From a virus: a stretch of DNA of 64,000 nt. The stretch lies in the IMG/VR virus record IMGVR_UViG_3300042868_003731, positions 62,001-126,000 of that record; one strand, given 5' to 3'. Below are positions 37,616 through 45,910 of this stretch, piece after piece. A model generated the notes under the pieces. It was not told the DNA's origin. It ran no database searches and was given only the letters and a program-made list of their open reading frames with translations. Each line of letters begins with the position of its first letter. Within the stretch, counting starts at the first letter, position 1. The translations under genes and the position numbers were made by a program.

Positions 37616-38125
37616 ATGAAGGCGTTTCGTTTAAATAAAAAAGCAGAACTACCAAAGTTTTCTACGACCGGTTCTGCTTGCTTTGATATTAAAGCATGTT
37701 TTGATAATAACAGCAAGATCACGTACTACAATGCTCTAAATAAAGAATCTGTATCACATGCGCGTGTTATCAATAATAAAGTATGCGTGCAGTTGTATCC
37801 AATGCAGAAAATGTTAATACCAACTGGTCTTATCTTTGATATTCCAGAAGGTCACGTCCTAAAGATATATCCGAGATCCGGTTCGTCGCTAAAAAAGAGT
37901 CTAGTTCTTGCGAATGGAACCGGTATTATAGATTCCGATTATGTAGAAGAAACATATGTGATTCTACAGAATACATCGGATGCAGTAGTCATCATCGAGG
38001 ATGGCGAACGCATTGCGCAGGCAATGCTTGAGAAGACTTTGGTGTATACCATCGAAGAAGTAGAAGAGAGACCGTCTCAGAAGACGGAAAGAAACGGAGG
38101 TTTCGGAAGCACCGGGATCTCTTAA
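37616..38125 (+). CDS. dut: dUTPase, with an internal insertion
   Basis: The trimeric dUTPase motifs are all present: STTGSACFDI (motif 1), PRSGSSLK (motif 2), GTGIIDSDY (motif 3), GERIAQAML (motif 4), RNGGFGSTG (motif 5). The 169 residues include an extra segment (about 27-55) between motifs 1 and 2. It removes dUTP and supplies dUMP, matching the dCMP deaminase. Confidence 0.95.
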   Translation: MKAFRLNKKAELPKFSTTGSACFDIKACFDNNSKITYYNALNKESVSHARVINNKVCVQLYPMQKMLIPTGLIFDIPEGHVLKIYPRSGSSLKKSLVLANGTGIIDSDYVEETYVILQNTSDAVVIIEDGERIAQAMLEKTLVYTIEEVEERPSQKTERNGGFGSTGIS

Positions 38126-38148
38126 CACGCAACACACAGGAGAACAAG

Positions 38149-38370
38149 ATGACCACTAAGAACCCATTCGAGATCCGCGCAGAGATCCTTCAGCTTGCCA
38201 AGGATTATATGGATCAAAGCTATCATATGAATTTGAATTTCATGCAAAAGTCCATGGAAGAAGGTAGAAAGACCTTCGAAGAATATCAAGAAGCCGCAAA
38301 AATGTATTCTACTGACGACCTTATGAAGAAGGCTCAGGAAATGTACACCTTTGTTTCTAAGAAGGACTAA
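38149..38370 (+). CDS. Hypothetical helical protein (73 aa), upstream of the oxidase
   Basis: ATG with AGGAG, 3 bp before the oxidase gene. The product is fully helical and amphipathic (MQKSMEEGRKTFEEYQEAAKM), with no TM segment. It vaguely resembles phasin-like or chaperone-like helical proteins. The tight pairing with the oxidase gene suggests co-expression. Confidence 0.65.
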   Translation: MTTKNPFEIRAEILQLAKDYMDQSYHMNLNFMQKSMEEGRKTFEEYQEAAKMYSTDDLMKKAQEMYTFVSKKD

Positions 38371-38373
38371 TAT

Positions 38374-38979
38374 ATGACAGAGAAACATCACGCACCAAAG
38401 GATGTTTCTGATAGGATCGCGTTGGGCTTTACAAAGGCCCTTCGCTTTATTGCGGATACCTTCTTTAAAAAGAGATACGGTCATCGAGCTGTGGTTCTAG
38501 AGACCGTGGCGGCAGTACCAGGAATGGTCGCGGGCGCAGGATTGCATCTTAAATCTTTGCGCACAATGAAAGACGATCGAGGTTGGATTAAAGAACTTTT
38601 AGATGAAGCAGATAACGAACGTATGCATCTTATGACATTCGTTGAACTCGCAAAACCAAATATGTTTGAGCGTATCATCATCTTAATCGCACAGGCAATC
38701 TTTGTTGGTTTCTATGCAATCGTATATTTCTTTTTTCCAAAGACTGCACATCGCATCATTGGTTACTTTGAAGAAGAAGCCGTTCGATCCTATACAGAGT
38801 TTCTTTCTGAGATAGACAGCGGAAAGATACAGAACGTTCCGGCTCCAAGGATCGCAATTGATTATTGGAAGCTGCCAGAAGACGCAACTCTACGTGACGT
38901 TGTTCTCGTAGTAAGAGAAGATGAAGCAGGTCACAGGGATAGAAATCATGAAATGGCTGATGAACTTAATCACAAGTAA
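38374..38979 (+). CDS. aox: Alternative oxidase (ubiquinol:O2 oxidoreductase)
   Basis: A 201-residue diiron membrane oxidase. Ligand motifs in order: LETVAAVPG (Glu43), DEADNERMHL (Glu82, His85), YFEEEAVRSY (Glu about 134), REDEAGHRDRNHE (Glu184, His187). The helices around residues 95-122 form the membrane-binding surface. AOX passes electrons from ubiquinol to oxygen without pumping protons. The related plastoquinol oxidase PTOX is a known auxiliary gene of cyanophages; this protein has the AOX core. It ends the dut operon, with a terminator at 39055. Confidence 0.93.
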   Translation: MTEKHHAPKDVSDRIALGFTKALRFIADTFFKKRYGHRAVVLETVAAVPGMVAGAGLHLKSLRTMKDDRGWIKELLDEADNERMHLMTFVELAKPNMFERIIILIAQAIFVGFYAIVYFFFPKTAHRIIGYFEEEAVRSYTEFLSEIDSGKIQNVPAPRIAIDYWKLPEDATLRDVVLVVREDEAGHRDRNHEMADELNHK

Positions 38980-39043
38980 TATTCATAAAGATATGAGCAC
39001 GCACAGAATTCATACAACAAAGTATGAAGACCTATGCATGTGA

Positions 39044-39051
39044 TATAAATA
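39044..39051 (+). promoter_or_regulatory. T4-type late promoter TATAAATA
   Basis: Exact box 86 bp upstream of the Hsp20 gene and 3 bp before the terminator stem, so late transcripts would start within the hairpin. Confidence 0.55.
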
Positions 39052-39054
39052 AAT

Positions 39055-39084
39055 GCGGAGATGCCAATCGGGTCTCCGCTTTTA
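39055..39084 (+). terminator. Rho-independent terminator after the oxidase gene
   Basis: Stem GCGGAGA/TCTCCGC with an 11-nt loop followed by TTTTA. It ends the dut-oxidase transcript. Confidence 0.8.
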
Positions 39085-39136
39085 TAAACCGGTCAGATGA
39101 CGGTTAAACACAACTCGCTTTAATAAGGAGAAAGAT

Positions 39137-39583
39137 ATGAATACTCGTAGAATAAACCTAGATCTATTAAATGATCCATTCTTCATTGGTTTTGACTCGT
39201 TCTTAGATAAGTTCGATCAAATTAATAAATCCAATGCATCAAACTATCCACCATACAATTTAATTAAAACGGGCGAAGATACATTTCTAATTGAACTTGC
39301 TGTCGCAGGTTTTAACGAGAAAGACTTTGACGTAGAACTGCATAACAGTATTCTTACTATTCGTGCTGAAGTCGCCGAAAACGAAACAGTCACGAACTAC
39401 CTTCATAAAGGGATCGCAGCAAGAAGCTTTATTCGTAAGTTTACTCTAGCGGACACGATTGAAGTAAGCAGTGTATCTCTTGAGAACGGTATGCTCAGAG
39501 TTCAATTGCTCAACGTGATACCTGAGGAAAAGAAACCAAAGAAAATTCCAATTGCAAGTAATAAAGAACTTCTTTTAGAGTGA
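39137..39583 (+). CDS. hsp20: Hsp20/IbpA-like small heat-shock chaperone
   Basis: A 148-residue protein. The N-terminus resembles IbpA (DPFFIGFDSFLDKF), the alpha-crystallin domain covers about 44-130 (FLIELAVAGFNEKDFDVELHNSILTI, ENGMLRVQL), and the C-terminal IPI motif (KKIPIAS) docks oligomers. T4-type phages of several groups carry hsp20; a role in folding virion proteins has been proposed. AAGGAG site. Confidence 0.93.
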   Translation: MNTRRINLDLLNDPFFIGFDSFLDKFDQINKSNASNYPPYNLIKTGEDTFLIELAVAGFNEKDFDVELHNSILTIRAEVAENETVTNYLHKGIAARSFIRKFTLADTIEVSSVSLENGMLRVQLLNVIPEEKKPKKIPIASNKELLLE

Positions 39584-39586
39584 ATG

Positions 39587-39613
39587 AAAAAGGGAGCGAA
39601 AGCTCCCTTTTTT
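39587..39613. terminator. Bidirectional terminator between hsp20 and tape-measure gene
   Basis: Perfect 11-bp stem AAAAAGGGAGC with GAAA loop, giving T-runs on both strands. It serves the two converging genes and overlaps the stop codon of the tape-measure gene. Confidence 0.92.
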
Positions 39614-41480
39614 ATTGCGCGCCGGATGGGCGTGATAGAAAGTCTAGATCGGATCTGCTAGACCCAATCACATTCACGGTTGTTGCAGGGCTTCCACCGT
39701 TAATGCTTGAACTGGTTACACTGTTATCGCTATTGTCTACATTGACATTAACTTGCTGAGCACCGCCGCCTGCTCCAGCGCCATTCACAGTTGCTATACC
39801 ACTTACGGTATCTTCTGAGACAACACCCGAGAGAGCTTGTCTTAACATTACGATATTCTTAATAGCAGTATCGTAATCAACATCCGGAGAAGCTAGCCCT
39901 TTGATCGCGGCGCCAAAGATATATCCGCCTTCTTCTCCCATGATCGCGGCTTCTATAATAGGAACTGCTTCCTTAAGATCTTCAGCAAACTCTCTTATTC
40001 TAAGTTTTTTCCCATCAAACTGAAGTTGGCCGATCTTATCTAGAGATACGGTCAATCTATCTAATGCGTCTGCTCCTTGAGTAAGCTCATCGGCATTATC
40101 CGCCAATTTCATGAGCTGTTCAAATGGGCTATCAACACCGAAGAATGAAAGGACAGCCGTGACCGCGTTGGCCATCGTTCCTACAAAGTTACCTGCGGCA
40201 AATGCTGTAAGACCAGCGCCAATACCAACCATCGATAAGAAAAACTTGCTGCTTTCTCCAATAAAAGTATCATCTCCAGGAAGTGAGTCGCCAATAGAAA
40301 GAAGCGCAAGCACGTCACTCTTGATCTTAAGTGCCCAATCTTCATCATTCATTAAGGCAGACAGGCCTGAAATCGCACTACCTGCACTAAAGACTGCAAG
40401 ACCTGTTCCTATGCCAGTCATGGCTGCTAGGAACGTACCAGTTTCACCGAATGCTTCAGTTGTGCCGCCAAGAGAATCTTCTATCGACATTAATATTCCA
40501 ACGTCGTCTTTGATCTTTTGCGCCCAGTCTGTGTTGTTTATTAATTCTGCTATACCTACGCCAGCCGAACCTGCCCCAAACAATGCAAGACCTGCTGCGA
40601 TACCACTCATGACTGCCAGGAAAGTACCGGTTTCACCGAATGATTCTAGTTTACCACCAAGAGAATCAGAAATAGATAGTAATGTTAGGACGTTATTCTT
40701 GGTATTTTGCGCCCACTCTTCTCCACCGCCGAACCGCGCAAGCACTTCGCCAATGCCAGCAATTCCACTGCCAATGCCGAATGCTGCAAGACCGAGAGCC
40801 AGCCCAGTCATCGCCAAACCAAACGTTCCGCCTGTAAGAAGAAAATCTATATTGCCTCCAGCGGCGTCAGAAATTGATAGTAGAGTTAATACATTATCTT
40901 TTACACTCTGAGCCCAGTTATCTACACCTAAGTAATTATTTAAGGCGTCAGCCAATCCGGCCGCTGCACTACCAACTCCGAACGATGCTAAACCTATACC
41001 GATACCTGTCATTGCAGCTGCAAATAAGCCACCTTCTGCAAAGAACTGTAACATTCCAGCCGAGAAGGATTCAGAAATAGAGAAAAGCTCTAATACGTTT
41101 TCTTTTACTTTTGCACCATCAAAATCTTCAAGCGCTTGTAAAAAATAACCCCCACCAGCTAGCAATGCACCGATACCAAGACCAGCTGCCCCAACACCCA
41201 TGCCGATGCCAGACGCAGCGCTTCCTATTCCGCTTCCAATCCCCGATGCTACATTACCAACACTAGATACTGCGCTGCCTATACCAGTTCCTATACTGCC
41301 AATCCCAGATAAAGCTCCACCTAAAGAGCTTCTATTTGCGCTCCCAAGCTGTGATGCCCTTTGTTGCGATGCAGACATACCTTGCTGTAAAACAAGTATG
41401 TTTGACAACACGGAGCTCTGACCAGAGATGTTCGTGTTAATAGATTCTAGGACTATTTTTAGGTCGTCTAATGTTGCCAT
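39612..41480 (-). CDS. Tail tape-measure-like protein with internal repeats
   Basis: A 622-residue protein occupying the tape-measure place (after the gp26 locus). Residues about 55-115 are a Gly/Ala/Ser-rich stretch. Residues about 115-445 hold five repeats of 62-70 residues, each beginning with a WAxxxKxxVLxLLSIxDSLGG-like segment followed by a hydrophobic, Gly-rich helix pair, consistent with membrane insertion during DNA ejection. The C-terminus (about 560-622) is Asn/Ser-rich with NVNVDNSDNSV. It should set tail length and correspond functionally to T4 gp29. Confidence 0.75.
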   Translation of the reverse strand: MATLDDLKIVLESINTNISGQSSVLSNILVLQQGMSASQQRASQLGSANRSSLGGALSGIGSIGTGIGSAVSSVGNVASGIGSGIGSAASGIGMGVGAAGLGIGALLAGGGYFLQALEDFDGAKVKENVLELFSISESFSAGMLQFFAEGGLFAAAMTGIGIGLASFGVGSAAAGLADALNNYLGVDNWAQSVKDNVLTLLSISDAAGGNIDFLLTGGTFGLAMTGLALGLAAFGIGSGIAGIGEVLARFGGGEEWAQNTKNNVLTLLSISDSLGGKLESFGETGTFLAVMSGIAAGLALFGAGSAGVGIAELINNTDWAQKIKDDVGILMSIEDSLGGTTEAFGETGTFLAAMTGIGTGLAVFSAGSAISGLSALMNDEDWALKIKSDVLALLSIGDSLPGDDTFIGESSKFFLSMVGIGAGLTAFAAGNFVGTMANAVTAVLSFFGVDSPFEQLMKLADNADELTQGADALDRLTVSLDKIGQLQFDGKKLRIREFAEDLKEAVPIIEAAIMGEEGGYIFGAAIKGLASPDVDYDTAIKNIVMLRQALSGVVSEDTVSGIATVNGAGAGGGAQQVNVNVDNSDNSVTSSSINGGSPATTVNVIGSSRSDLDFLSRPSGAQ

Positions 41481-41488
41481 GTCTTGGC

Positions 41489-41656
41489 CTACTTTCTCTT
41501 TTCTTCTTCTTTCTTAATGTAGTCCACTAAAAGATCGTAGTATAGATCTCTTTCAAAAGGCATAGAACTTTCAATATCAAACATACTGTATTTGTGGTGT
41601 TGAACCATACCAAACATCTTATTATAATATATGGACAGGTTTGTATGACTCAACAT
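41489..41656 (-). CDS. Tail-assembly ORF in -1 frame to gp26
   Basis: A 55-codon frame whose ATG overlaps the gp26 stop (TAATG). It is in the -1 frame relative to gp26, and a run of seven T (41662-41668) precedes the gp26 stop. It can be made separately or as a -1 frameshift extension of gp26, like the gpG/gpGT chaperones. The second half (SMPFERDLYYDLLVDYIKK) resembles short proteins found at this locus in tailed phages. The stop is 9 bp from the tape-measure ATG. Confidence 0.65.
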   Translation of the reverse strand: MLSHTNLSIYYNKMFGMVQHHKYSMFDIESSMPFERDLYYDLLVDYIKKEEEKRK

Positions 41657-42357
41657 TAGATAAAAAAAGTTTGGGTTCCTTGTATTACGAAAGTCTTATC
41701 TTCGCCTGCTCTATTTCTATACGGTATCTCGTGTCTTATCTTAGGAATTGTATCAAAGAATTCTTTAAGCTTCTTAACGGAATCTGCGTGAAGACTCTCA
41801 ACAAAAGTGTCTACTTCTTTTTTCGTAAAGTCTTTAAAGTTATACACTTCTTCTTCTGATACTAATCTATCCATGCAAGATAGCATTATTTCTAAGTTCT
41901 TTTCAGCGCTTGGTTTCTCTTGCGTTAAGAAGTCAAAGAATACATCTATGCTAGGATACTTTAAGAATAGAGTATATGTGTCATTAAGTTTTATTCTATT
42001 CGTATGTTTATCGTCTCTTTCTACCTTAACGTTATTTAGATCCAATTCGAGCTGCACCTCGTCTTTTGTATCCGGATCTTCGATCTTAAACTTTACGATG
42101 TTATCGATCGACTTCGCTCTTATATTAATAAGAAGATACTCTAGATCAAACAACGCAAGATCTTCGATGTCGTAATCAATTAAACAGTTATTCACGACTT
42201 GTTTCACTGAGTTTATAATCTGTGCCGGATCTTGAGTCTCTTGAGCGATGAGAAGTATCTTTTCTTCCTTTACAGTGAAGGGTCTAAACTTAACTTTCTT
42301 ATCGTTCGACGGAAGTTTAAGTTCGTATATAGGTAGGGTAATCTTAGGTAGCGCCAT
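41656..42357 (-). CDS. 26: Baseplate hub/tail assembly protein gp26
   Basis: The 233-residue product (T4 gp26 208) shows LPIYELKLPSNDKKVKFRPFTVKEEKILLIA at the N-terminus, the hallmark of the gp26 family, and FFDFLTQEKPSAEKNLEIMLSCMDRL later. It lies just upstream of the tape-measure gene, as a tail assembly chaperone would. It ends QTFFI at a T7 run that may allow -1 frameshifting. AAGGAG site before the ATG. Confidence 0.88.
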   Translation of the reverse strand: MALPKITLPIYELKLPSNDKKVKFRPFTVKEEKILLIAQETQDPAQIINSVKQVVNNCLIDYDIEDLALFDLEYLLINIRAKSIDNIVKFKIEDPDTKDEVQLELDLNNVKVERDDKHTNRIKLNDTYTLFLKYPSIDVFFDFLTQEKPSAEKNLEIMLSCMDRLVSEEEVYNFKDFTKKEVDTFVESLHADSVKKLKEFFDTIPKIRHEIPYRNRAGEDKTFVIQGTQTFFI

Positions 42358-42372
42358 ATCATAGTCTCCTTA

Positions 42373-43170
42373 TTATCTAAAAATATTTCCAATATTGCTC
42401 AGACCGGTTTTTATCTGAGACAATGAATTGTTCACATTTATGAGCTTTGTGTTAAAATTAGTGAATGAGTTAATTGCATCTTGAACAGAAGTCGGCAGGT
42501 TACCTTGGTTTATAAGTTGACCTGTTGTGCCAATTCTGTTGATTAGTTCTAAGAAGCCGTTTCCTCTATTATTTCTTTCAGAGTAAGTACCTGGTTTAAA
42601 ACCAGATACACTTAGATGCGAGTATGCAAAGTTGACTGTAGCTGTTGCGTATGAATCGGTGTCTGACCAAGATAGAGTTTCTCCAGATATCTCTGTTGGA
42701 AACGCGTCCTCGAGAACATACTCATAGTAACCGTTTGAGTCTGTGCTATAGCTTCGTATTACAATACGAGTCGATATGTCCTTTACGTACCCAACTTCAT
42801 ACGGAAGCTGATCGTTAACTGAATTATACCCACCTCTAGTATAGTCAAAGTTTATAACACTTTGTAACCATTGGTGAAAAAAGCGCAATACTTGATGATC
42901 CGAGTCCAACATAAAGACTGCATTAAATGGCGAGTGCGTCATCTGTGTTGGGATGGATTGTCTTACGCCGAACCCGTTTGGAAAGTTATCAGTGACCGCA
43001 ACGTTTACTCCAGGCGCCTGCGCAGTTTGACAAAAGAATCTTAAATCACGCAGAGACATTCCGTTATTAAATGGCGGCACGTTCATAATCTCAACAACAA
43101 ACAAATTCTTACGGGCTGGTCCACCGTACTTATTCATTGTGCTCTTAAACTCGTTTATATTGAATGGCAT
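42373..43170 (-). CDS. Tube-fold baseplate/tail protein (gp54-like)
   Basis: A 265-residue protein with the tail-tube pattern: LFVVEIMNVP, FFCQTAQAPGVNV, then MTHSPFNAVFMLDSDHQVLRFFHQWLQSV, and EDAFPTEISGETLSWSDTDSYATATVNFAYSHL. A helical C-terminal tail (about 205-265) is extra relative to gp19. Size and position in the hub gene run suggest the gp54-type tube initiator; a main tube protein is the alternative. Confidence 0.6.
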   Translation of the reverse strand: MPFNINEFKSTMNKYGGPARKNLFVVEIMNVPPFNNGMSLRDLRFFCQTAQAPGVNVAVTDNFPNGFGVRQSIPTQMTHSPFNAVFMLDSDHQVLRFFHQWLQSVINFDYTRGGYNSVNDQLPYEVGYVKDISTRIVIRSYSTDSNGYYEYVLEDAFPTEISGETLSWSDTDSYATATVNFAYSHLSVSGFKPGTYSERNNRGNGFLELINRIGTTGQLINQGNLPTSVQDAINSFTNFNTKLINVNNSLSQIKTGLSNIGNIFR

Positions 43171-43788
43171 TTATCTTCCGCCTCTTATGATCTTTCTTGA
43201 GTCTTCCCAGACTTTAGTCTTACTTGCTCCAACGAAGTTTTCTGTCGGCAAGAAAAGTGCCATGTCCCACTCAGCTGGATTGATGTACACAAGTCTCGTT
43301 CTTACTTGTGACGCTAGGTAGTGTTTCACGGTCGGCCTGAACTCTTTGTATTGAGAAGCACCATTCAATAAACTATATGAAGCCCTTAGTTTAGTTGTTT
43401 CGTCAAAGTTATCATTTGATGTGACATTATATAACGCATCCATTAATTTAGCTCTTTGTGGCAGCGGCAAGTAGTGAAAGTTAATGCCAAGGAACCCGCC
43501 CTTTGCTTTATTTATCGGGAATATAAGAGGAAACCTATCGTAATAAGGAAGTGTTTCTTTGTGCTTTGGATCATACACAAACATGTACATATGACCGATG
43601 CGAAATCTGTTTTCGTATCGGTCAGTTCCCATTTCACGTACGAATTTTAATTCTTTATCTCTAAACTCAGATCTTGCAATGCCGTTTGCTTGGTCGCGAT
43701 ACCAATCACGAGCAGCCTTTGTTCTCGCAGGAACTTGGCCGGAACGAATTCCCTTTAGGAGAAGATCGTCAAAAACCTTTGCTGCCAT
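43171..43788 (-). CDS. gp2-like protein (putative DNA end protector)
   Basis: A 205-residue protein with YDPKHKETLPYYDRFPLIFPIN and FLGINFHYLPLPQRAKLMDALY in the middle. This conserved core is found in T4-type phages at the gp2 place, next to gp4, as here. In T4, gp2 caps packaged DNA ends against RecBCD. The assignment rests on gene order and recollection of the family pattern, so it is tentative. Confidence 0.5.
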   Translation of the reverse strand: MAAKVFDDLLLKGIRSGQVPARTKAARDWYRDQANGIARSEFRDKELKFVREMGTDRYENRFRIGHMYMFVYDPKHKETLPYYDRFPLIFPINKAKGGFLGINFHYLPLPQRAKLMDALYNVTSNDNFDETTKLRASYSLLNGASQYKEFRPTVKHYLASQVRTRLVYINPAEWDMALFLPTENFVGASKTKVWEDSRKIIRGGR

Positions 43789-43789
43789 C

Positions 43790-44248
43790 TTACTTAATTC
43801 CTAAATGATCTTCGGTTATGATTTGAAACTGCCAACCCTTTTCGGCGCAGAACTTTCTTGCTGCTATCCATTTTGCTTCGTTTACACCGTAGGTCTTCAC
43901 TTCGTTGATGTACCTTCTTGAAACTCTGCCGGATGGCGTCGCATTCTTTTTCCTTATATCCGGTGGCTTTGTTTGAGCCTTGGGTTTTATCTCTATCATT
44001 AATGTCTCGGTAGTTCCGCTTGCGTTCTTTTTCCTTAAAACGACGTCTGGAAAATAACGATGCATTCTTCCATCTACCGGCGACACGTATGGAACAATGT
44101 ATTCTTCAGAAGCCCACCATAATACGTCAGGATGTTCATCAAGGTGACGAAAGAATTTAAATTCCCATAACGAACGATATGTAATTTTAGTCGGATCGCC
44201 GTTGTACTTCTCTGGGTGTTTTGGTCTAAATCGGCCTTTGTAGGACAT
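43790..44248 (-). CDS. 4: Head completion protein gp4
   Basis: The 152-residue product (T4 gp4 150) matches closely: GRFRPKHPEKYNGD, RSLWEFKFFRHLDEHP, WWASEEYIVPY, RYFPDVVL and IEIKPK. The last two segments give the endonuclease-like PD...ExK pattern seen in this family. gp4 acts at head completion. A late box (44290-44297) lies 42 bp upstream. Confidence 0.93.
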   Translation of the reverse strand: MSYKGRFRPKHPEKYNGDPTKITYRSLWEFKFFRHLDEHPDVLWWASEEYIVPYVSPVDGRMHRYFPDVVLRKKNASGTTETLMIEIKPKAQTKPPDIRKKNATPSGRVSRRYINEVKTYGVNEAKWIAARKFCAEKGWQFQIITEDHLGIK

Positions 44249-44264
44249 GTCTTTCCGTTTTCAA

Positions 44265-44272
44265 TATAAATA
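44265..44272 (+). promoter_or_regulatory. T4-type late promoter TATAAATA (baseplate operon)
   Basis: Plus-strand box 36 bp before gp48. Paired with the opposing box at 44290-44297. Confidence 0.75.
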
Positions 44273-44289
44273 GAATCAATCTCATATCC

Positions 44290-44297
44290 TATTTATA
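44290..44297 (-). promoter_or_regulatory. T4-type late promoter TATAAATA (gp4 operon)
   Basis: Minus-strand box 42 bp before gp4. The two boxes point past each other, so the two transcripts overlap by tens of bases at their 5' ends. Confidence 0.72.
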
Positions 44298-44307
44298 AAG
44301 GAAACGC

Positions 44308-45267
44308 GTGTTGGGAAATATAAACGACTTTCCGCAGCCAGCCATCAGAACAAGTAAAGCTTCTGCAACAATACAGAGCTTAAGGTTCCCTATTCATAAT
44401 CAGGGTGCTCATAGAATGCTGATGGTTTTCAATCAGTATAAGTATGTAGCTCCGGGTCAAAGAGGATTGAACAAACTAGGAAGTACCGGAAGAGGTAACG
44501 TCACCGGTCCAACTCCTGCTGGAAAGACCACAATAGAACTACCGCTGCCGGTAAATCTTCAAGATTCATACAACGTTCGTGTTCAAGGATACGACGCAGA
44601 ACTCAGTGGTGCTCTAGTTGCCGGAGCAGCATCTCAATTTGCAGGCGCTGGAGACTTGAGCTCAGGAAACATCGCTACTGCGCTCGGCGGTGTGCTTAGT
44701 GGTTCTGGATTGGATGCAAACTCTATACTATCTCCTAACATGGGTGATATATCTAGAAACGTTGCGTTTCTCGGAAGAAGAAGCCTTCCTTCTAATCTAG
44801 GAAGAGCTGTTGACACTGGACTAGGAAACACTATTAACCCAAAGACATCACTCTACTTTGATGGTGTTAACTTAAAGCAACTAACGTTTGATTGGAACCT
44901 AGCTCCACAAGACGCTCGGGAATCCGATGTAATACGTGATATAACGAATACGATTAAGCGAAACATGCTACCGACATACGGCACCGCCGTTGGATTTTCA
45001 CAAGCTCTCTTAAACTATCCAAGCACCGTAGATATATTCCTACTGGGCGTAGACCAGCAGTACTATATGTACTTTAAGACATCCATGATACAGGGATTTA
45101 ACGTGAGCTATACTCCACACGGCCTAGCTATCGTAAAGGGTGGAAAGCCAGCAATGGTTAGTTTGAGCATGAATCTCGTTGAAGCTGACATCCATACCGC
45201 AGAAGATTATGGTGGTGCTTCAACATTTTCACCGTCTGTTGTACAAACTAGCATAGATGAAAGATAA
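44308..45267 (+). CDS. 48: Baseplate tail-tube cap gp48
   Basis: The 319-residue product (T4 gp48 364) shows KTTIELPLPVNLQDSYNV, NPKTSLYFDGVNLKQLTFDWNLAPQDARESDVI and IKRNMLPTYG, the standard gp48 blocks. gp48 caps the hub and starts the tail tube with gp54. The start is GTG 44308 or TTG 44311 after AAAGGA; no ATG is possible here. Confidence 0.88.
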   Translation: MLGNINDFPQPAIRTSKASATIQSLRFPIHNQGAHRMLMVFNQYKYVAPGQRGLNKLGSTGRGNVTGPTPAGKTTIELPLPVNLQDSYNVRVQGYDAELSGALVAGAASQFAGAGDLSSGNIATALGGVLSGSGLDANSILSPNMGDISRNVAFLGRRSLPSNLGRAVDTGLGNTINPKTSLYFDGVNLKQLTFDWNLAPQDARESDVIRDITNTIKRNMLPTYGTAVGFSQALLNYPSTVDIFLLGVDQQYYMYFKTSMIQGFNVSYTPHGLAIVKGGKPAMVSLSMNLVEADIHTAEDYGGASTFSPSVVQTSIDER

Positions 45268-45269
45268 AA

Positions 45270-45656
45270 ATGAGCGGCGAATATTTTCAAAAACTACCAG
45301 AGGTAAGATATAACAACGTTCTTGTGAGAGATATCACAAGACGAGTTAACTTTCTTAAACAGTCGATAGAAAACCCGTACGCGTTTCTTCCCTATACGAT
45401 AGAAGAAGGCGATCGCGCAGAAGACATCGCCTATCATTACTACGGCGATCCGAACTATGCATGGCTCGTGTATCTATCAAATAATATCATTGACCCGTAT
45501 CACGATTGGCCTATGGATGAAGATACGTTCCATAATTATCTAATCGATAAGTATGCTGAGAAATCAGGAAAAACAGGATACGAAGTGATAGACTGGGCGC
45601 GTGATACTACGGATGCATTTGGCGACAATATAGTCTATTACTATAAAGAGGTATAA
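45270..45656 (+). CDS. 53: Baseplate wedge protein gp53
   Basis: A 128-residue protein with a LysM-like segment EEGDRAEDIAYHYYGDPNYAWLVYLSNNIIDPYHDWPM (about 41-78), characteristic of gp53. It links wedges to the hub. T4 gp53 is 196 residues; the C-terminal part is shorter here. Confidence 0.9.
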   Translation: MSGEYFQKLPEVRYNNVLVRDITRRVNFLKQSIENPYAFLPYTIEEGDRAEDIAYHYYGDPNYAWLVYLSNNIIDPYHDWPMDEDTFHNYLIDKYAEKSGKTGYEVIDWARDTTDAFGDNIVYYYKEV

Positions 45657-45658
45657 AC

Positions 45659-45910
45659 ATGGCAGTTGATTTTATTAGACTTGCACCAGATAGTTTTCGA
45701 ACTATCTTTCTTCGTAAAGAAGATCGTGTAATCCTAAGAACAGAAGCTGGAAGACGTATCGTAATTAAGCGTATCATTCCTGCTGAATGGGTTCCTTATC
45801 GCGTTTACGAATACGAACAGGCATTAAACGATAATAAGAGAAATATACAACTCGTTGATCGTGTATACCTATCGCAGATCGAAAAAGAGATTGAAGACAA
45901 GATAAGATGA
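45659..45910 (+). CDS. Hypothetical protein between gp53 and gp27 (83 aa)
   Basis: A basic, mixed-fold protein (RTIFLRKEDRVILRTEAGRRIVIKRI, later EYEQALNDNKRN) starting 2 bp after gp53 and overlapping the next gene. It could be a small baseplate component by position; no family recognised. Confidence 0.75.
   Translation: MAVDFIRLAPDSFRTIFLRKEDRVILRTEAGRRIVIKRIIPAEWVPYRVYEYEQALNDNKRNIQLVDRVYLSQIEKEIEDKIR

Noticed and set aside
40111-41421. Long plus-strand frames antisense to the tape-measure gene (40111-40911, 41200-41421)
   Set aside because: Low-complexity Pro/Ala/Ile repeats that mirror the repeated tape-measure coding sequence; shadows.
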